From positions 1 through 41,535 of the forward strand of contig PLXC01000038.1 of NCBI GenBank assembly GCA_003151275.1: 41,535 nt of DNA, read 5' to 3'. A program made the position numbers and the translations under genes. Source of the stretch: Candidatus Melainabacteria bacterium (GTDB lineage Bacteria > Cyanobacteriota > Vampirovibrionia > Obscuribacterales > Obscuribacteraceae). Below, piece by piece: positions 26,073-33,912 of this stretch (positions within the stretch are counted from its first letter, which is position 1; every line of letters starts with the position of its first letter). The notes under the pieces are model-generated. The model saw nothing but the letters and a program-made list of their open reading frames with translations. It had not been told where the DNA came from and did no database searches.

Positions 26073-26918
26073 CTAGTGCCCAACCTGATCTTTTGCGCAC
26101 TGCAACCAATAATCGGTATATAACTTCCACTCAGCTGCGTCAGTAGTGTAATCAGCAAAGAGGGCGATTCCATCAATGTTCGAATGAACTGTGCCGGCAT
26201 CAGACAGTCCATCGCGCACGCCCCGCAATGAATTGGCAAAGCTTTCCGAACTATGGTTGTGCGCAAGAGTGACATCCTCGTAAGTGGGCAAACCAAACAA
26301 GACTTTGCAGTTTGGACCGCCATCTGCTACGGCTCTGCTCACATGCACTACCTGCTGCGATAACAACCAGGCATAGGCACGCGGCCAGTAGAGGTATGAG
26401 TCGTAGCACATCACACAAATCTGATCGCATTTCTGAGAAACAGCTTTAAAATAGCTATCATTCCATCCCCACAAAGTGCACGGATACCACATCGGCGTAG
26501 CAACGCTAATAATTTGATCCGGTTTCAGTGCGGCGCGGGTTTCGTCTAGCAACTGCAGCAGTCCTGGATCGCCATCTGCACAAAATTCATAGTCCCACTG
26601 CACACCATCAAAACCACATTCATTCGTCAGCCAAAGCGCCTCCTTCACCAAGGAACGACGGACTTCTGCTTTCGACAAGTCAACGCCATCCTTTTGTGGA
26701 TAGGAACCGACATAGATCCAAGCAATTGCCTTTGTGTTAGGCGCACCAGAATGAACAGCGGCGGTAATTTTTCGTGCATTTTCGAGTTTGTGCAATTTCA
26801 AAGTGCCATCGGATTTGGTGGTTAAGACATGGAAATATGCGTACTGGATTTGATTAGCTCGAAGACGTTCGAGCATCTCAACCCACTCTTTAGAAGTCTT
26901 GTTTTGCCGGCATACCAA
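26073..26918 (-). CDS. GH18-like glycosidase domain, 3' part of a frameshifted lipoprotein gene
   Basis: 281 residues. A (beta/alpha)8 glycoside hydrolase family 18-like domain: TKAIAWIYVGS strand, then the catalytic DGVQWDYE motif (104-111, catalytic E111), then CYDSYLYW and a late LFADY segment. GH18 enzymes cut chitin-like or peptidoglycan-type N-acetylglucosamine glycans. The first ten residues of this frame are an artefact: the true N-terminus (lipoprotein signal, WLRYYWYAGK) is in another frame upstream (26895-27073). Whether the cell makes a whole enzyme depends on whether the shift is real. Confidence 0.75.
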   Translation of the reverse strand: MVCRQNKTSKEWVEMLERLRANQIQYAYFHVLTTKSDGTLKLHKLENARKITAAVHSGAPNTKAIAWIYVGSYPQKDGVDLSKAEVRRSLVKEALWLTNECGFDGVQWDYEFCADGDPGLLQLLDETRAALKPDQIISVATPMWYPCTLWGWNDSYFKAVSQKCDQICVMCYDSYLYWPRAYAWLLSQQVVHVSRAVADGGPNCKVLFGLPTYEDVTLAHNHSSESFANSLRGVRDGLSDAGTVHSNIDGIALFADYTTDAAEWKLYTDYWLQCAKDQVGH

Positions 26919-27073
26919 TAGTAGCGCAGCCAGAGACCATTGGCTCCATGATTTGCACAGGTTTGCTGCAATGGATTTTGCTTCTCATAAACAACCCAGT
27001 CACATCCAAATACGCTCAACGAAAGGCAGAGCAGGATAAGGCAAAGGCGTCCAATTTTCTTTCTGCTGCTCAT
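26895..27073 (-). pseudogene. 5' part of the GH18-like lipoprotein gene (frameshifted)
   Basis: From ATG 27073 the frame begins MSSRKKIGRLCLILLCLSLS and reaches the lipobox VFGC, so the product would be a lipoprotein. It continues to LRYYWYAGKT, after which the frame goes off into nonsense and ends at 26822. The GH18 frame resumes at once with TSKEWVEML, so a single frame change lies near 26893-26908 in an A-rich stretch. Causes could be a real mutation, a sequencing indel or programmed slippage. Confidence 0.7.
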
Positions 27074-27122
27074 ACACTCTTGGTTTTCGTGTGGGCTGTT
27101 TAAACAAACTCTCTGCAAGCAG

Positions 27123-27368
27123 CTACACGCTTCCTGCTCGCAATTCATCGCGCACCATCAATATTTTACCAAGCATATTCTTTCCCGACCCATTGCCACC
27201 ATCACCCCAGTAAGAATCGTTGGTTGTGTGTTCGACGATCGTCGCAGTTCCGGTAGATAATAGAATCTCGCGCATTTGCTTGTGCTGAGTGAACTTTGCC
27301 CGAACAGCATTCGTCATCAAAGCAATCTTGATTGATTCCCAATCAGCACCAGGGGTAATATCAACCAA
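27123..27368 (-). pseudogene. NADAR-family (YbiA/RibX-like) C-terminal fragment
   Basis: The 81-codon frame matches the C-terminal half of NADAR (DUF1768) proteins: AKFTQHKQMREILLSTG, then EHTTNDSYWGDGGNGSGKNM, then LGKILMVRDEL. Family members are about 150-160 residues and act on N-glycosidic bonds of riboflavin intermediates or ADP-ribose. The N-terminal ~70 residues are missing: in-frame stops lie just upstream of the TTG at 27368, and no NADAR sequence is seen beyond. It precedes the GH18 gene by about 50 bases. Likely a degraded gene. Confidence 0.75.
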
Positions 27369-27485
27369 GCGGCTATCCTAGGTTTAACCGCTAGCTTACG
27401 TGACCACAAAGTCAAGCAGATATAGTTGTTACGAATTTCCTACTACCACTTGACCATACTTATTATCTACAACACTGGAGGACCA

Positions 27486-28235
27486 ATGATTAACTACCGG
27501 AAGGGAATAGTGGCTGCTATGGCTGCTGTATCAATAATAGTCGGTGCTACTTCGGCGCAAGCCAACTCCCACGGACGGAGCACTGCCAGCCTGGCAGGGA
27601 TTGCCAAGGCATTGGCTAGTCAAGGTGGCGCCACGACACAATCGCACGGACCAGGCGGAAACGTTGGCGGCCATGCATTCACCCCCAGGATGACACCACT
27701 ATCGTGCGACTTTGATGACACAGGATTCGATGCATCGGCTTTCTATACAACTGAGAACTTCTATCCTATTTTCAATGTCCAATCACTGAACACGTCCTCA
27801 AATGATGACTTCGCTGGCGCCATAATTGATGGCGTATCCGGATACACTTTCAATTCATTCAGCTGGCAGCCAAAACTTGGTTCGCCTGTGACGAACGGTG
27901 GACCAGCTGTGATTCTCATTGGTGTAGACTCTATCAACAAACCGGTGATCGGAATCTCCTTCCTCGGAGATGGAAGCGGTACAGGTCCTCTTGATCGTCG
28001 ATTTAAGAGTATTCCAGTTGGCTACTACCAAGAAAATTTCTTTCCTACCGACTTCCAGTATTTGACTGGCACTCCCACTGGAGCTATTACTCTCGTCACA
28101 TTGGCCTTCGGAACCGATGGACAAGGTGTAGCGCAGCTGAACAAATTCGCTGACATCAAAGTCAACAACAGCTCTTCTGCCAGGAACTTGAATCCAATTC
28201 CTTGCCCATTCTCAAACGGTGTACCTGGATTCTAA
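27486..28235 (+). CDS. Secreted hypothetical protein
   Basis: 250 residues from ATG 27486, with GGAGGACC just upstream; the frame opens earlier at 27426 but without a ribosome site. A clear signal peptide (1-27, cleavage after AQA) is followed by a short Ser/Gly/His linker and a ~180-residue beta-rich domain with many Asn, Gly, Thr and aromatic residues (FSWQPKLGSPVTNGG, VILIGVDSIN). Three cysteines are present, two near the ends of the mature protein. The family is not recognised. It has its own strong terminator, so it is probably a single-gene transcript. Confidence 0.75.
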   Translation: MINYRKGIVAAMAAVSIIVGATSAQANSHGRSTASLAGIAKALASQGGATTQSHGPGGNVGGHAFTPRMTPLSCDFDDTGFDASAFYTTENFYPIFNVQSLNTSSNDDFAGAIIDGVSGYTFNSFSWQPKLGSPVTNGGPAVILIGVDSINKPVIGISFLGDGSGTGPLDRRFKSIPVGYYQENFFPTDFQYLTGTPTGAITLVTLAFGTDGQGVAQLNKFADIKVNNSSSARNLNPIPCPFSNGVPGF

Positions 28236-28258
28236 ATCGATTTATTGTAATTTTAGAC

Positions 28259-28290
28259 GGGGGCAGAGCAATCTGCCCCCTTTGCTTTCT
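28259..28290 (+). terminator. Rho-independent terminator
   Basis: GGGGGCAG (28259-28266), loop AGCAAT, CTGCCCCC (28273-28280): an 8-bp perfect GC-rich stem followed by the T-rich TTTGCTTTCT. It begins 24 bases after the stop of the secreted protein gene. Confidence 0.9.
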
Positions 28291-28589
28291 CAGTCCGAAA
28301 AGCTTCTTAAATGCACCGCAGAGTGCCATTTTCTAACGCTATTTGTGCGGATTGACCACTATTTGCATACTGTTCTTGCAAAGCTTTCCAGGCAACCGCC
28401 ATCGCTGATAGTGGCATCAGAACTAACAAAAATTTGAAGTAGTCGAAGACGACACTACGCCAATGAATGAAGAGAAATCTTTAAACATCCACCTGATACC
28501 GTATTTGGTGCGAAACCAAATCCCCACAATTAATATATCGAACAGAATACAAATCGTGATTTCTAACGTTTGAGTCTGAATGAGGTGTG

Positions 28590-28887
28590 TATAATCACTG
28601 AAGTGAACTTCGAATAGACCGAGAGTATGCGTTACCCAACCGTCTCAACAGTTATCAACCAAACGGGCAAGGCGGTTGCCCCGAAGTCTCTCATGTCAAT
28701 GTGCTGCCGCACGTACTGTCCCTAGCGGGACATTAAAAGCTCTGGTCGACAGGACCTAACACCTTTATCTTTTTATTGCATTGTTCCAGGAATCAACACC
28801 TCCGAAGAATGAAGCCAATCAATCTAAAATTCAACACCACATATAGTGGCGCGTCATTGCGCGACCACGAACCAAGGAGTATTTAAC
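28590..28887 (+). promoter_or_regulatory. TATAAT promoter element and long structured leader before the epimerase-like gene
   Basis: A perfect TATAAT is at 28590-28595 (no good -35 found). If used, it gives a leader of about 285 nt before the ATG at 28888. Within it are three closely spaced hairpins: GGGCAA/TTGCCC (28665-28681), GTGC/GCAC (28701-28712) and TGTCCC/GGGACA (28717-28732), then GGTC/GACC near 28744-28756. No known riboswitch class was recognised. The gene-free part before it (28291-28589) shows nothing else. Confidence 0.4.
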
Positions 28888-29784
28888 ATGGCAAAAGTAT
28901 TTTTGACTAACGCGACTGGCTACATTGGAAAAGCTGTAGCAAAGGCGGCACTAGCGAAGGGTCACGAAGTAACAGCATTGGCGCGTTCAACCGAATCTGT
29001 AGAGAAGCTTGAAGCAAATGGCATAAAAGCATTTCGTGGCGATATCAAACAGCCTGAAAATTACATCGACGCAGTCCGTCAAGCAGATATCGTCATCCAC
29101 ACCGCAGCCACTAATGACGCCGACTTCGGCAAATTCGATACTTTGACAGTGGACAGTATCATTGATGCGCTGAAGGGAACCAACACGACCTTCATCTATA
29201 CAAGCGGCACTTGGGTTCTAGGCGACACCGGTGAAGAGATCGTCAATGAGCAAACTGCCTACGCTCCATTGCCAATCGTGACCTGGCGTGTAGACAATGA
29301 AAAGAAAGTAGTTGCTGCAGCCCAATTAGGGATTAAGTCAGTGGTTATCCGACCCGTCATTGTGTACGGAGAGAATGCCGGCATAATCCATAACCTTTTT
29401 CAACAAGCAGAAAAGTCAGACAGGGTTAATTACATAGGCAGTGGTGAAAACCACTGGTCACTGGTTCACATTGATGACCTCGCTGACCTCTATTTGCTTG
29501 CCATTGAAAAAGCTCAGCCAGGGTCTCTGTACAACGCCAGCACCGAGTACATAACTGCCAAGGAAATCGCTGAACATATCGCTAAAGCAGCTGGCAACGC
29601 GCAAGCGAAATCCCAAACGATTGACGAGGCTCGCCAAACTCTCTTAATCTTTGCAGATGCATTCGCGCTCAATCAGAAAGTCGAATCGATCAAAGCAAAG
29701 ACTGAACTTGGATGGCAACCAAAAGCTCCAAAGTTTGCGCAAGACATTGCAAAAGCAAAATCACTAACCGCAGGGCGCATCTAA
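28888..29784 (+). CDS. NAD(P)-binding Rossmann-fold epimerase/dehydratase-like protein (extended SDR)
   Basis: 298 residues from ATG 28888, with AAGGAG eight bases upstream. The N-terminal MAKVFLTNATGYIGKAV is the beta-alpha-beta dinucleotide-binding motif of atypical/extended short-chain dehydrogenases, followed by HTAATND at the next strand and FIYTSGTWVLG. A YAPL region stands where the SDR active site lies; a clean YxxxK was not found, which suits NmrA-like or atypical SDRs. The C-terminal part (WSLVHIDDLADLYLLAI, YNASTEYIT) is typical of the NAD-dependent epimerase family. Substrate unknown. Confidence 0.85.
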   Translation: MAKVFLTNATGYIGKAVAKAALAKGHEVTALARSTESVEKLEANGIKAFRGDIKQPENYIDAVRQADIVIHTAATNDADFGKFDTLTVDSIIDALKGTNTTFIYTSGTWVLGDTGEEIVNEQTAYAPLPIVTWRVDNEKKVVAAAQLGIKSVVIRPVIVYGENAGIIHNLFQQAEKSDRVNYIGSGENHWSLVHIDDLADLYLLAIEKAQPGSLYNASTEYITAKEIAEHIAKAAGNAQAKSQTIDEARQTLLIFADAFALNQKVESIKAKTELGWQPKAPKFAQDIAKAKSLTAGRI

Positions 29785-29809
29785 CTCTTCCAAAACATGC
29801 ACTAAACGG

Positions 29810-29841
29810 AGCTCTCAGTACTTTGTTACTGGGAGCTTTCC
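29810..29841 (+). terminator. Probable terminator after the epimerase-like gene
   Basis: AGCTCTCAGTA (29810-29820), loop CTTTGT, TACTGGGAGCT (29827-29837): an 11-bp stem with one G-T wobble, followed only by TTC. The T tract is short, so efficiency is uncertain. The opposing esterase gene ends 44 bases further on. Confidence 0.5.
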
Positions 29842-29881
29842 GAGCGCACGCGTCCTCCGTGCTTCGAACCTGGAGCGCACG

Positions 29882-30829
29882 TCAACGAGTCGCGGCGACA
29901 AATTCGGCAATTTGTCGAAAACAGTCTTGTTCTTCGGCAAACAAATTCGGAAATGAATAGAAGCAGTGCGGCATACCCTCATAAACAACGGTTTGGATAT
30001 GAGTACACTCAGCATTAAGCGCATTACGGTTGAGTTTAAGAGTCTGTCCAACCAGCGGATCAGCAGAGCCAGTCAGGACGATCGTTGGCGGCATAACACC
30101 AGGCGGTATGCCGATGGGACTGACAAACGGATCCGTCCATTTGTCGAAATCGGTGTACGCCGCACGCGCATACGCAAGAAATGGGGCATCAAATACGATA
30201 CCTTTGGCAGCCAGTCGATTGTACTCACTGTAGGATTCAAGCTCCATGTCCAACCACGGTGCCAATAGTATGAGCCCCTTGGGCGCAGCAGTGGATTTCC
30301 CCAGCCGATGTGACAATGATGCTGCAAGATTAGCTCCCGCTGAGTCACCACAAAGAAAAACAACGTCAGGATCAATAGAATATCGTTCTGCGTAAGTCAA
30401 CAATGATTGGAGCACCCGCTCGCAATCATCTAATGCTCCTGGAAAAACAGTCTCTGGCGCTAGCCGATAATTAACACTGACAACGACGATGTTGTTTGAA
30501 CGACAAAGCATTCGCGTAATGTAATCGGTGTCTTCAGAACATCCAACCACAAAGCCACCACCGTGCATGTAGAGCAACAACGGAAGCGCTGTGACTGTGC
30601 CGATCGGGGAGTAAATCGCGCATCGAACTCCACCGATCGTGCTTGCAGAAACAGAAACCTGCTCCCGAAGAATGCTGGGCGGCTCTGGCAGGGCGCCCTC
30701 CTCCGTAGAAAACGGATCGCCCATATAAACACTGCGCAAACACGCGGCCATAAGTTCGCGCAAACTCTCCGGCTTCCTTATCCTTCGAATGAGACTGTAA
30801 AGCGGCTCGGCGGCATCAGGTTCGTTCAT
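29882..30829 (-). CDS. Alpha/beta hydrolase, HSL family esterase
   Basis: 315 residues. The oxyanion-hole motif HGGGF (89-93) and nucleophile elbow GDSAG with S163 (161-165) define the hormone-sensitive-lipase (family IV) group; the conserved YRLAPE follows HGGG by about 30 residues. The catalytic Asp lies in SADPLVG and the His in GMPHCFYSFP near the C-terminus. No signal peptide, so it is probably a cytosolic esterase acting on short acyl esters. It is divergent from the DUF6745 gene and convergent with the epimerase-like gene. Confidence 0.93.
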   Translation of the reverse strand: MNEPDAAEPLYSLIRRIRKPESLRELMAACLRSVYMGDPFSTEEGALPEPPSILREQVSVSASTIGGVRCAIYSPIGTVTALPLLLYMHGGGFVVGCSEDTDYITRMLCRSNNIVVVSVNYRLAPETVFPGALDDCERVLQSLLTYAERYSIDPDVVFLCGDSAGANLAASLSHRLGKSTAAPKGLILLAPWLDMELESYSEYNRLAAKGIVFDAPFLAYARAAYTDFDKWTDPFVSPIGIPPGVMPPTIVLTGSADPLVGQTLKLNRNALNAECTHIQTVVYEGMPHCFYSFPNLFAEEQDCFRQIAEFVAATR

Positions 30830-30993
30830 TTCCGATTTATAGCAGATTTAAACGATCAGGTTGAGGCTGGTCGCGGGCGGGACTGCAATGTGACACATTT
30901 ATGAGCAATGCCATAATGAATACCGGTTAATATGTTCATGTTCAATCAAAACTGTAAATCCGCTCCAGCAACTATGTTGGTCTAAAGAAAGAA

Positions 30994-32835
30994 ATGCAAA
31001 ATGGCGAAGTACGACTAAAGAGAATCGGATTTGCACTTCCCGAGAATGCTGTTCAAACTGATTGGATAGAAAATTCACGCATGATAATCGCCTGCGGAAA
31101 AGTTATTCGCACGCTCATGGTGGCAAGTATATTCCGAGCAGTCGACGGAACACTTTATCTTAAAGTTGCGCCGGATAAGCCTGGTGATTCGGAATTGAAA
31201 CTTGAAGCAGGAGTATATTTCGATGTTCAAAAAGTTGCTCGCATTGCCAACTTTGAGTCTCAGGTTCTTAGACCAGGCATGAACCATATCTCGAACATAA
31301 TACGAATGTGCCGAACAAAAAATCTGCAAGAGAATAACGCGAGCATTTGGACGATGCGCAAAAAAGTGCTCCGCGGGATTTTTGATTTACACAAATGGCT
31401 GGATGTTGGTATCTATCAAATCATTGTCGACAGACCATATCTTCACTCTAGCGATGAAACTAATGAAGTTGGAATCCGACGCCCGGACTATGCCAGTGGT
31501 CGCATAACAGATGCAGAGAAGCAAAAGCTAGAAGAATACATCGACAGTTGGATGCGCCGAGCTAGGCGTACTGAGCCCATAGAGTCAGAAAAACTGATTT
31601 CGGCAATAAATCATCTCTACCATTGCTTCGGATTGAAGGCGCCGCGGATAGTGATAGCTTCGAGCCCATTGGTGGTGACAATCGCAGGCAGCTTTGCCAC
31701 GGCATTATGCTATGCAAAAAAAAACAAGAGCGCCAATGCAGATTCTAGCCCAAATGCTTTCGACGCTCTGGTGTCTGACGAAATGTATGAGACAACTGTT
31801 CAAACTGCATTTCATGGGATTGAAGACTTGGTTCACGCCACGACTGAGAAGATGTTCGAAAGATTGATGGAAGATACTTACGGTCGGGAAGTTCGCAGGT
31901 CGTTCCATGGAAGCGCCGGAGAGGCTGTGGCCAGTGCGGTAGCTGACGCAATGGAAGCGGCAGTGAGCAACGGCAATGCATTTGCGATAGGAGACCAAGA
32001 TGAGGAATTTGAAAACGATCTTGCCGCGGCTATTTTTCAAGCCACATCAATCGCAAGTGACACAAAAAAACTTCGCCATGCATCCCATGAGAAAACTGCC
32101 GTTACGAGTTCACTATTATTGGAGAGACTAGCGACCGAGCTAAGCGGTGGCGATGAAAACGTTCGTGACCTAATGTTGTCGTGCGTTAGTGACTGTAGAA
32201 AGTTGATGAAGAGCTGCAACACACAGCAATATGACGAATGCCTGACGACGGCATTGAAAGAAGTGCTTGGTTTGAGACTACCACGTTCTGAAAAATTTTC
32301 GACGTGGCAAGACGTAGTCACCAAATGCGGTGCATTCGTATTGCATGAGGAATTTTGTATCATCTCAGATTTTCCACAAGTCTGCCGTATAGATGAAGAA
32401 AGCCGACCTCATTGTACTAACGGACCATCGTATGTTTGGAAAGATTCTTGGAAGCTGTATCACTGGCAGGGTATACGGGTGACTCGCCAACTTATCGAAA
32501 GGCCTGACACGATAACTGTCGAGGACATAAAGAAAGAACCGAACCTTGAAGTGCGTCGACTGATGCTCGAACGATATGGATTCAAAAATTTCCTGATCGA
32601 TAGTGACGCCAAGGAAATCCATCGAGACGAGTGCGGCGTGCTCTACATTCAAGAGATAGACCCGGCTTTTGAACCCATAGTCATGGTCAAAGTTCTCAAT
32701 TCAACCGCCGAAGCAGACGGCAGCCGCAAAGAATACTTCCTAAGAGTGCCGCCGCATATTTCAACGGCTAAAGCCGCAGTCGCATGGACATTTGGGCTGA
32801 CCGCCGATGAGTATTCTCCGCTGGTACAAACTTGA
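30994..32835 (+). CDS. DUF6745-domain protein
   Basis: 613 residues. The C-terminal ~200 residues fit the DUF6745 family: DSWKLYHWQGIRVTRQLIERP, then EVRRLMLERYG, then DECGVLYIQEID, KVLNSTAEADGSRKEYFLRV, and AAVAWTFGLTADEY. The preceding region has matching pieces (EESRPHCTNGPSYVW). The first ~190 residues look like a separate beta-rich domain (FRAVDGTLYLKVAPDKPGDSEL split by short loops), and a long middle segment (about 190-440) is helical and polar. Function of the family is unknown. No signal peptide; the segment SSPLVVTIAGSFATALCYA (around 224-242) is mildly hydrophobic. Confidence 0.8.
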   Translation: MQNGEVRLKRIGFALPENAVQTDWIENSRMIIACGKVIRTLMVASIFRAVDGTLYLKVAPDKPGDSELKLEAGVYFDVQKVARIANFESQVLRPGMNHISNIIRMCRTKNLQENNASIWTMRKKVLRGIFDLHKWLDVGIYQIIVDRPYLHSSDETNEVGIRRPDYASGRITDAEKQKLEEYIDSWMRRARRTEPIESEKLISAINHLYHCFGLKAPRIVIASSPLVVTIAGSFATALCYAKKNKSANADSSPNAFDALVSDEMYETTVQTAFHGIEDLVHATTEKMFERLMEDTYGREVRRSFHGSAGEAVASAVADAMEAAVSNGNAFAIGDQDEEFENDLAAAIFQATSIASDTKKLRHASHEKTAVTSSLLLERLATELSGGDENVRDLMLSCVSDCRKLMKSCNTQQYDECLTTALKEVLGLRLPRSEKFSTWQDVVTKCGAFVLHEEFCIISDFPQVCRIDEESRPHCTNGPSYVWKDSWKLYHWQGIRVTRQLIERPDTITVEDIKKEPNLEVRRLMLERYGFKNFLIDSDAKEIHRDECGVLYIQEIDPAFEPIVMVKVLNSTAEADGSRKEYFLRVPPHISTAKAAVAWTFGLTADEYSPLVQT

Positions 32836-32855
32836 TGATGGAAAAAATAGTTCGT

Positions 32856-32963
32856 CCTGTGTGATCGGATGGACTCAATCGACACGACTTTCCCGACGGG
32901 TTGCCAAGCGCGCATTGATCACACAGGTTGCCGGACTGCACGATTTCCCCGACGATCGGGAAA
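32856..32963. repeat. Nested inverted repeats between the DUF6745 gene and a receiver gene
   Basis: CCTGTGTGATC (32856-32866) is perfectly complementary to GATCACACAGG (32918-32928), 11 bp with a 51-nt loop that itself contains CCCGACGGG. A second hairpin, TTTCCCCGACGATCGGGAAA (32944-32963), follows with one bulged base. Neither has a T tail. Could be a structured RNA, a protein-binding site or a processing element downstream of the DUF6745 gene. Confidence 0.5.
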
Positions 32964-33129
32964 CTAATATCCGCCACTGAATGTTGCTATTTGTCTACAA
33001 AGTTCAAAACAGATCTCAGGCGCTAGCCGGGCTTCTGTGGCTGCTCGCCAGGGTTATACCTCACCTTCGGTATGGCGCCCTTCAAAAGCCGGTATTACAA
33101 TAATTTTGTCGAGCATGAGGGTTCAAATC

Positions 33130-33570
33130 GTGTCCAGTCCAACGATACTGATAGTCGAAGACAATAGGGCTCAACAATACGTTTTCAAAGAATTGTGTGA
33201 ACGATTTGGCTATGAATCGTACATTGTCAGCTCAGGAGAAGACGCCCTAGGCGCTCTCGCCCTGGCTCAATACGCTGCCGTAATTTTGGACATCAATCTA
33301 CCGGGCATTGACGGCCTAGAAACGGTGCGCAGATTGCGGGCAACTGAAAAAGGCAAAGAACGAAACACTCCCGTGATTGCCCTGACCGGAAACGTCATGC
33401 CAGAGCATCGAGAAATGTGTATGGCAGCAGGTATGAACGACTATATGAGTAAACCGTTTTCGATCGAGGCATTTCGCAAACTTCTATTACGGTGGGCGTA
33501 TGACCCAAACCGACCAAACATGAGACTGATTAACTCAACTCCTGATTCGGAGCAGCTGCTTTTCGGCTAA
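33130..33570 (+). CDS. Single-domain response regulator (receiver only)
   Basis: 146 residues from GTG 33130, which has GAGGG eight bases upstream; ATG 33115 and 33037 are in frame alternatives. One receiver domain: acidic E10-D11 (ILIVEDN), phospho-acceptor D54 (ILDINLPGIDG), threonine of IALTGN, and the lysine of GMNDYMSKPF. That last motif is typical of receivers attached to hybrid kinases. No output domain follows; the last ~25 residues are a short polar tail. It may act as a phosphorelay intermediate or bind a partner directly. No kinase gene is adjacent. Confidence 0.88.
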   Translation: MSSPTILIVEDNRAQQYVFKELCERFGYESYIVSSGEDALGALALAQYAAVILDINLPGIDGLETVRRLRATEKGKERNTPVIALTGNVMPEHREMCMAAGMNDYMSKPFSIEAFRKLLLRWAYDPNRPNMRLINSTPDSEQLLFG

Positions 33571-33912
33571 GGATTACAGTGTATTTAGCAAGAAATCCGC
33601 GCTCCTAAAATCAGCAGTCTAATAGTCCTCCAATTAATAGTCCTCCTCCTCCACCCCTTAAGAATCCCAGCAGACGGGAGAATCCCCACAGAACGGGTTT
33701 TCAAGGCAGACCGCTAAAAATGATGCTCTCGAAAAGCATTCCCAACAACTTGAGATAGCTCAGGGAAATCCCTGTTGACGATCAGAACTGGTAAATGTAA
33801 CCTTGAGTCACGTGTTGCTAGAGCAACAGCAACACGACTTACCACAACAACTTGACCCTGCTTTCGAAAGTTCCCACCTTTCGCCAGCACCATATGCGCT
33901 ACCAACACGAAC
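33571..33912. other. Gene-free interval with several short inverted repeats
   Basis: About 340 bases. CGTGTTGCT (33811-33819) pairs perfectly with AGCAACACG (33828-33836); CAGGGA-AA-TCCCTG lies near 33759-33772. A TAATAGTCCTCC direct repeat, 15 bases apart, is near 33621-33650. No tailed terminator. A 73-codon minus frame (33714-33935) overlaps the next gene's start and was not accepted. Confidence 0.4.

Noticed and set aside
27123..27148. Overlap of the NADAR fragment with an upstream extension of the GH18 lipoprotein frame
   Set aside because: The lipoprotein start at 27073 removes the overlap; the extension (to 27148) lacks a signal-peptide-like beginning.
28462..28572. 36-codon frame (MNEEKSLNIHLIPYL...)
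   Set aside because: No ribosome site, AT-rich, no similarity recognised; lies upstream of the putative TATAAT.
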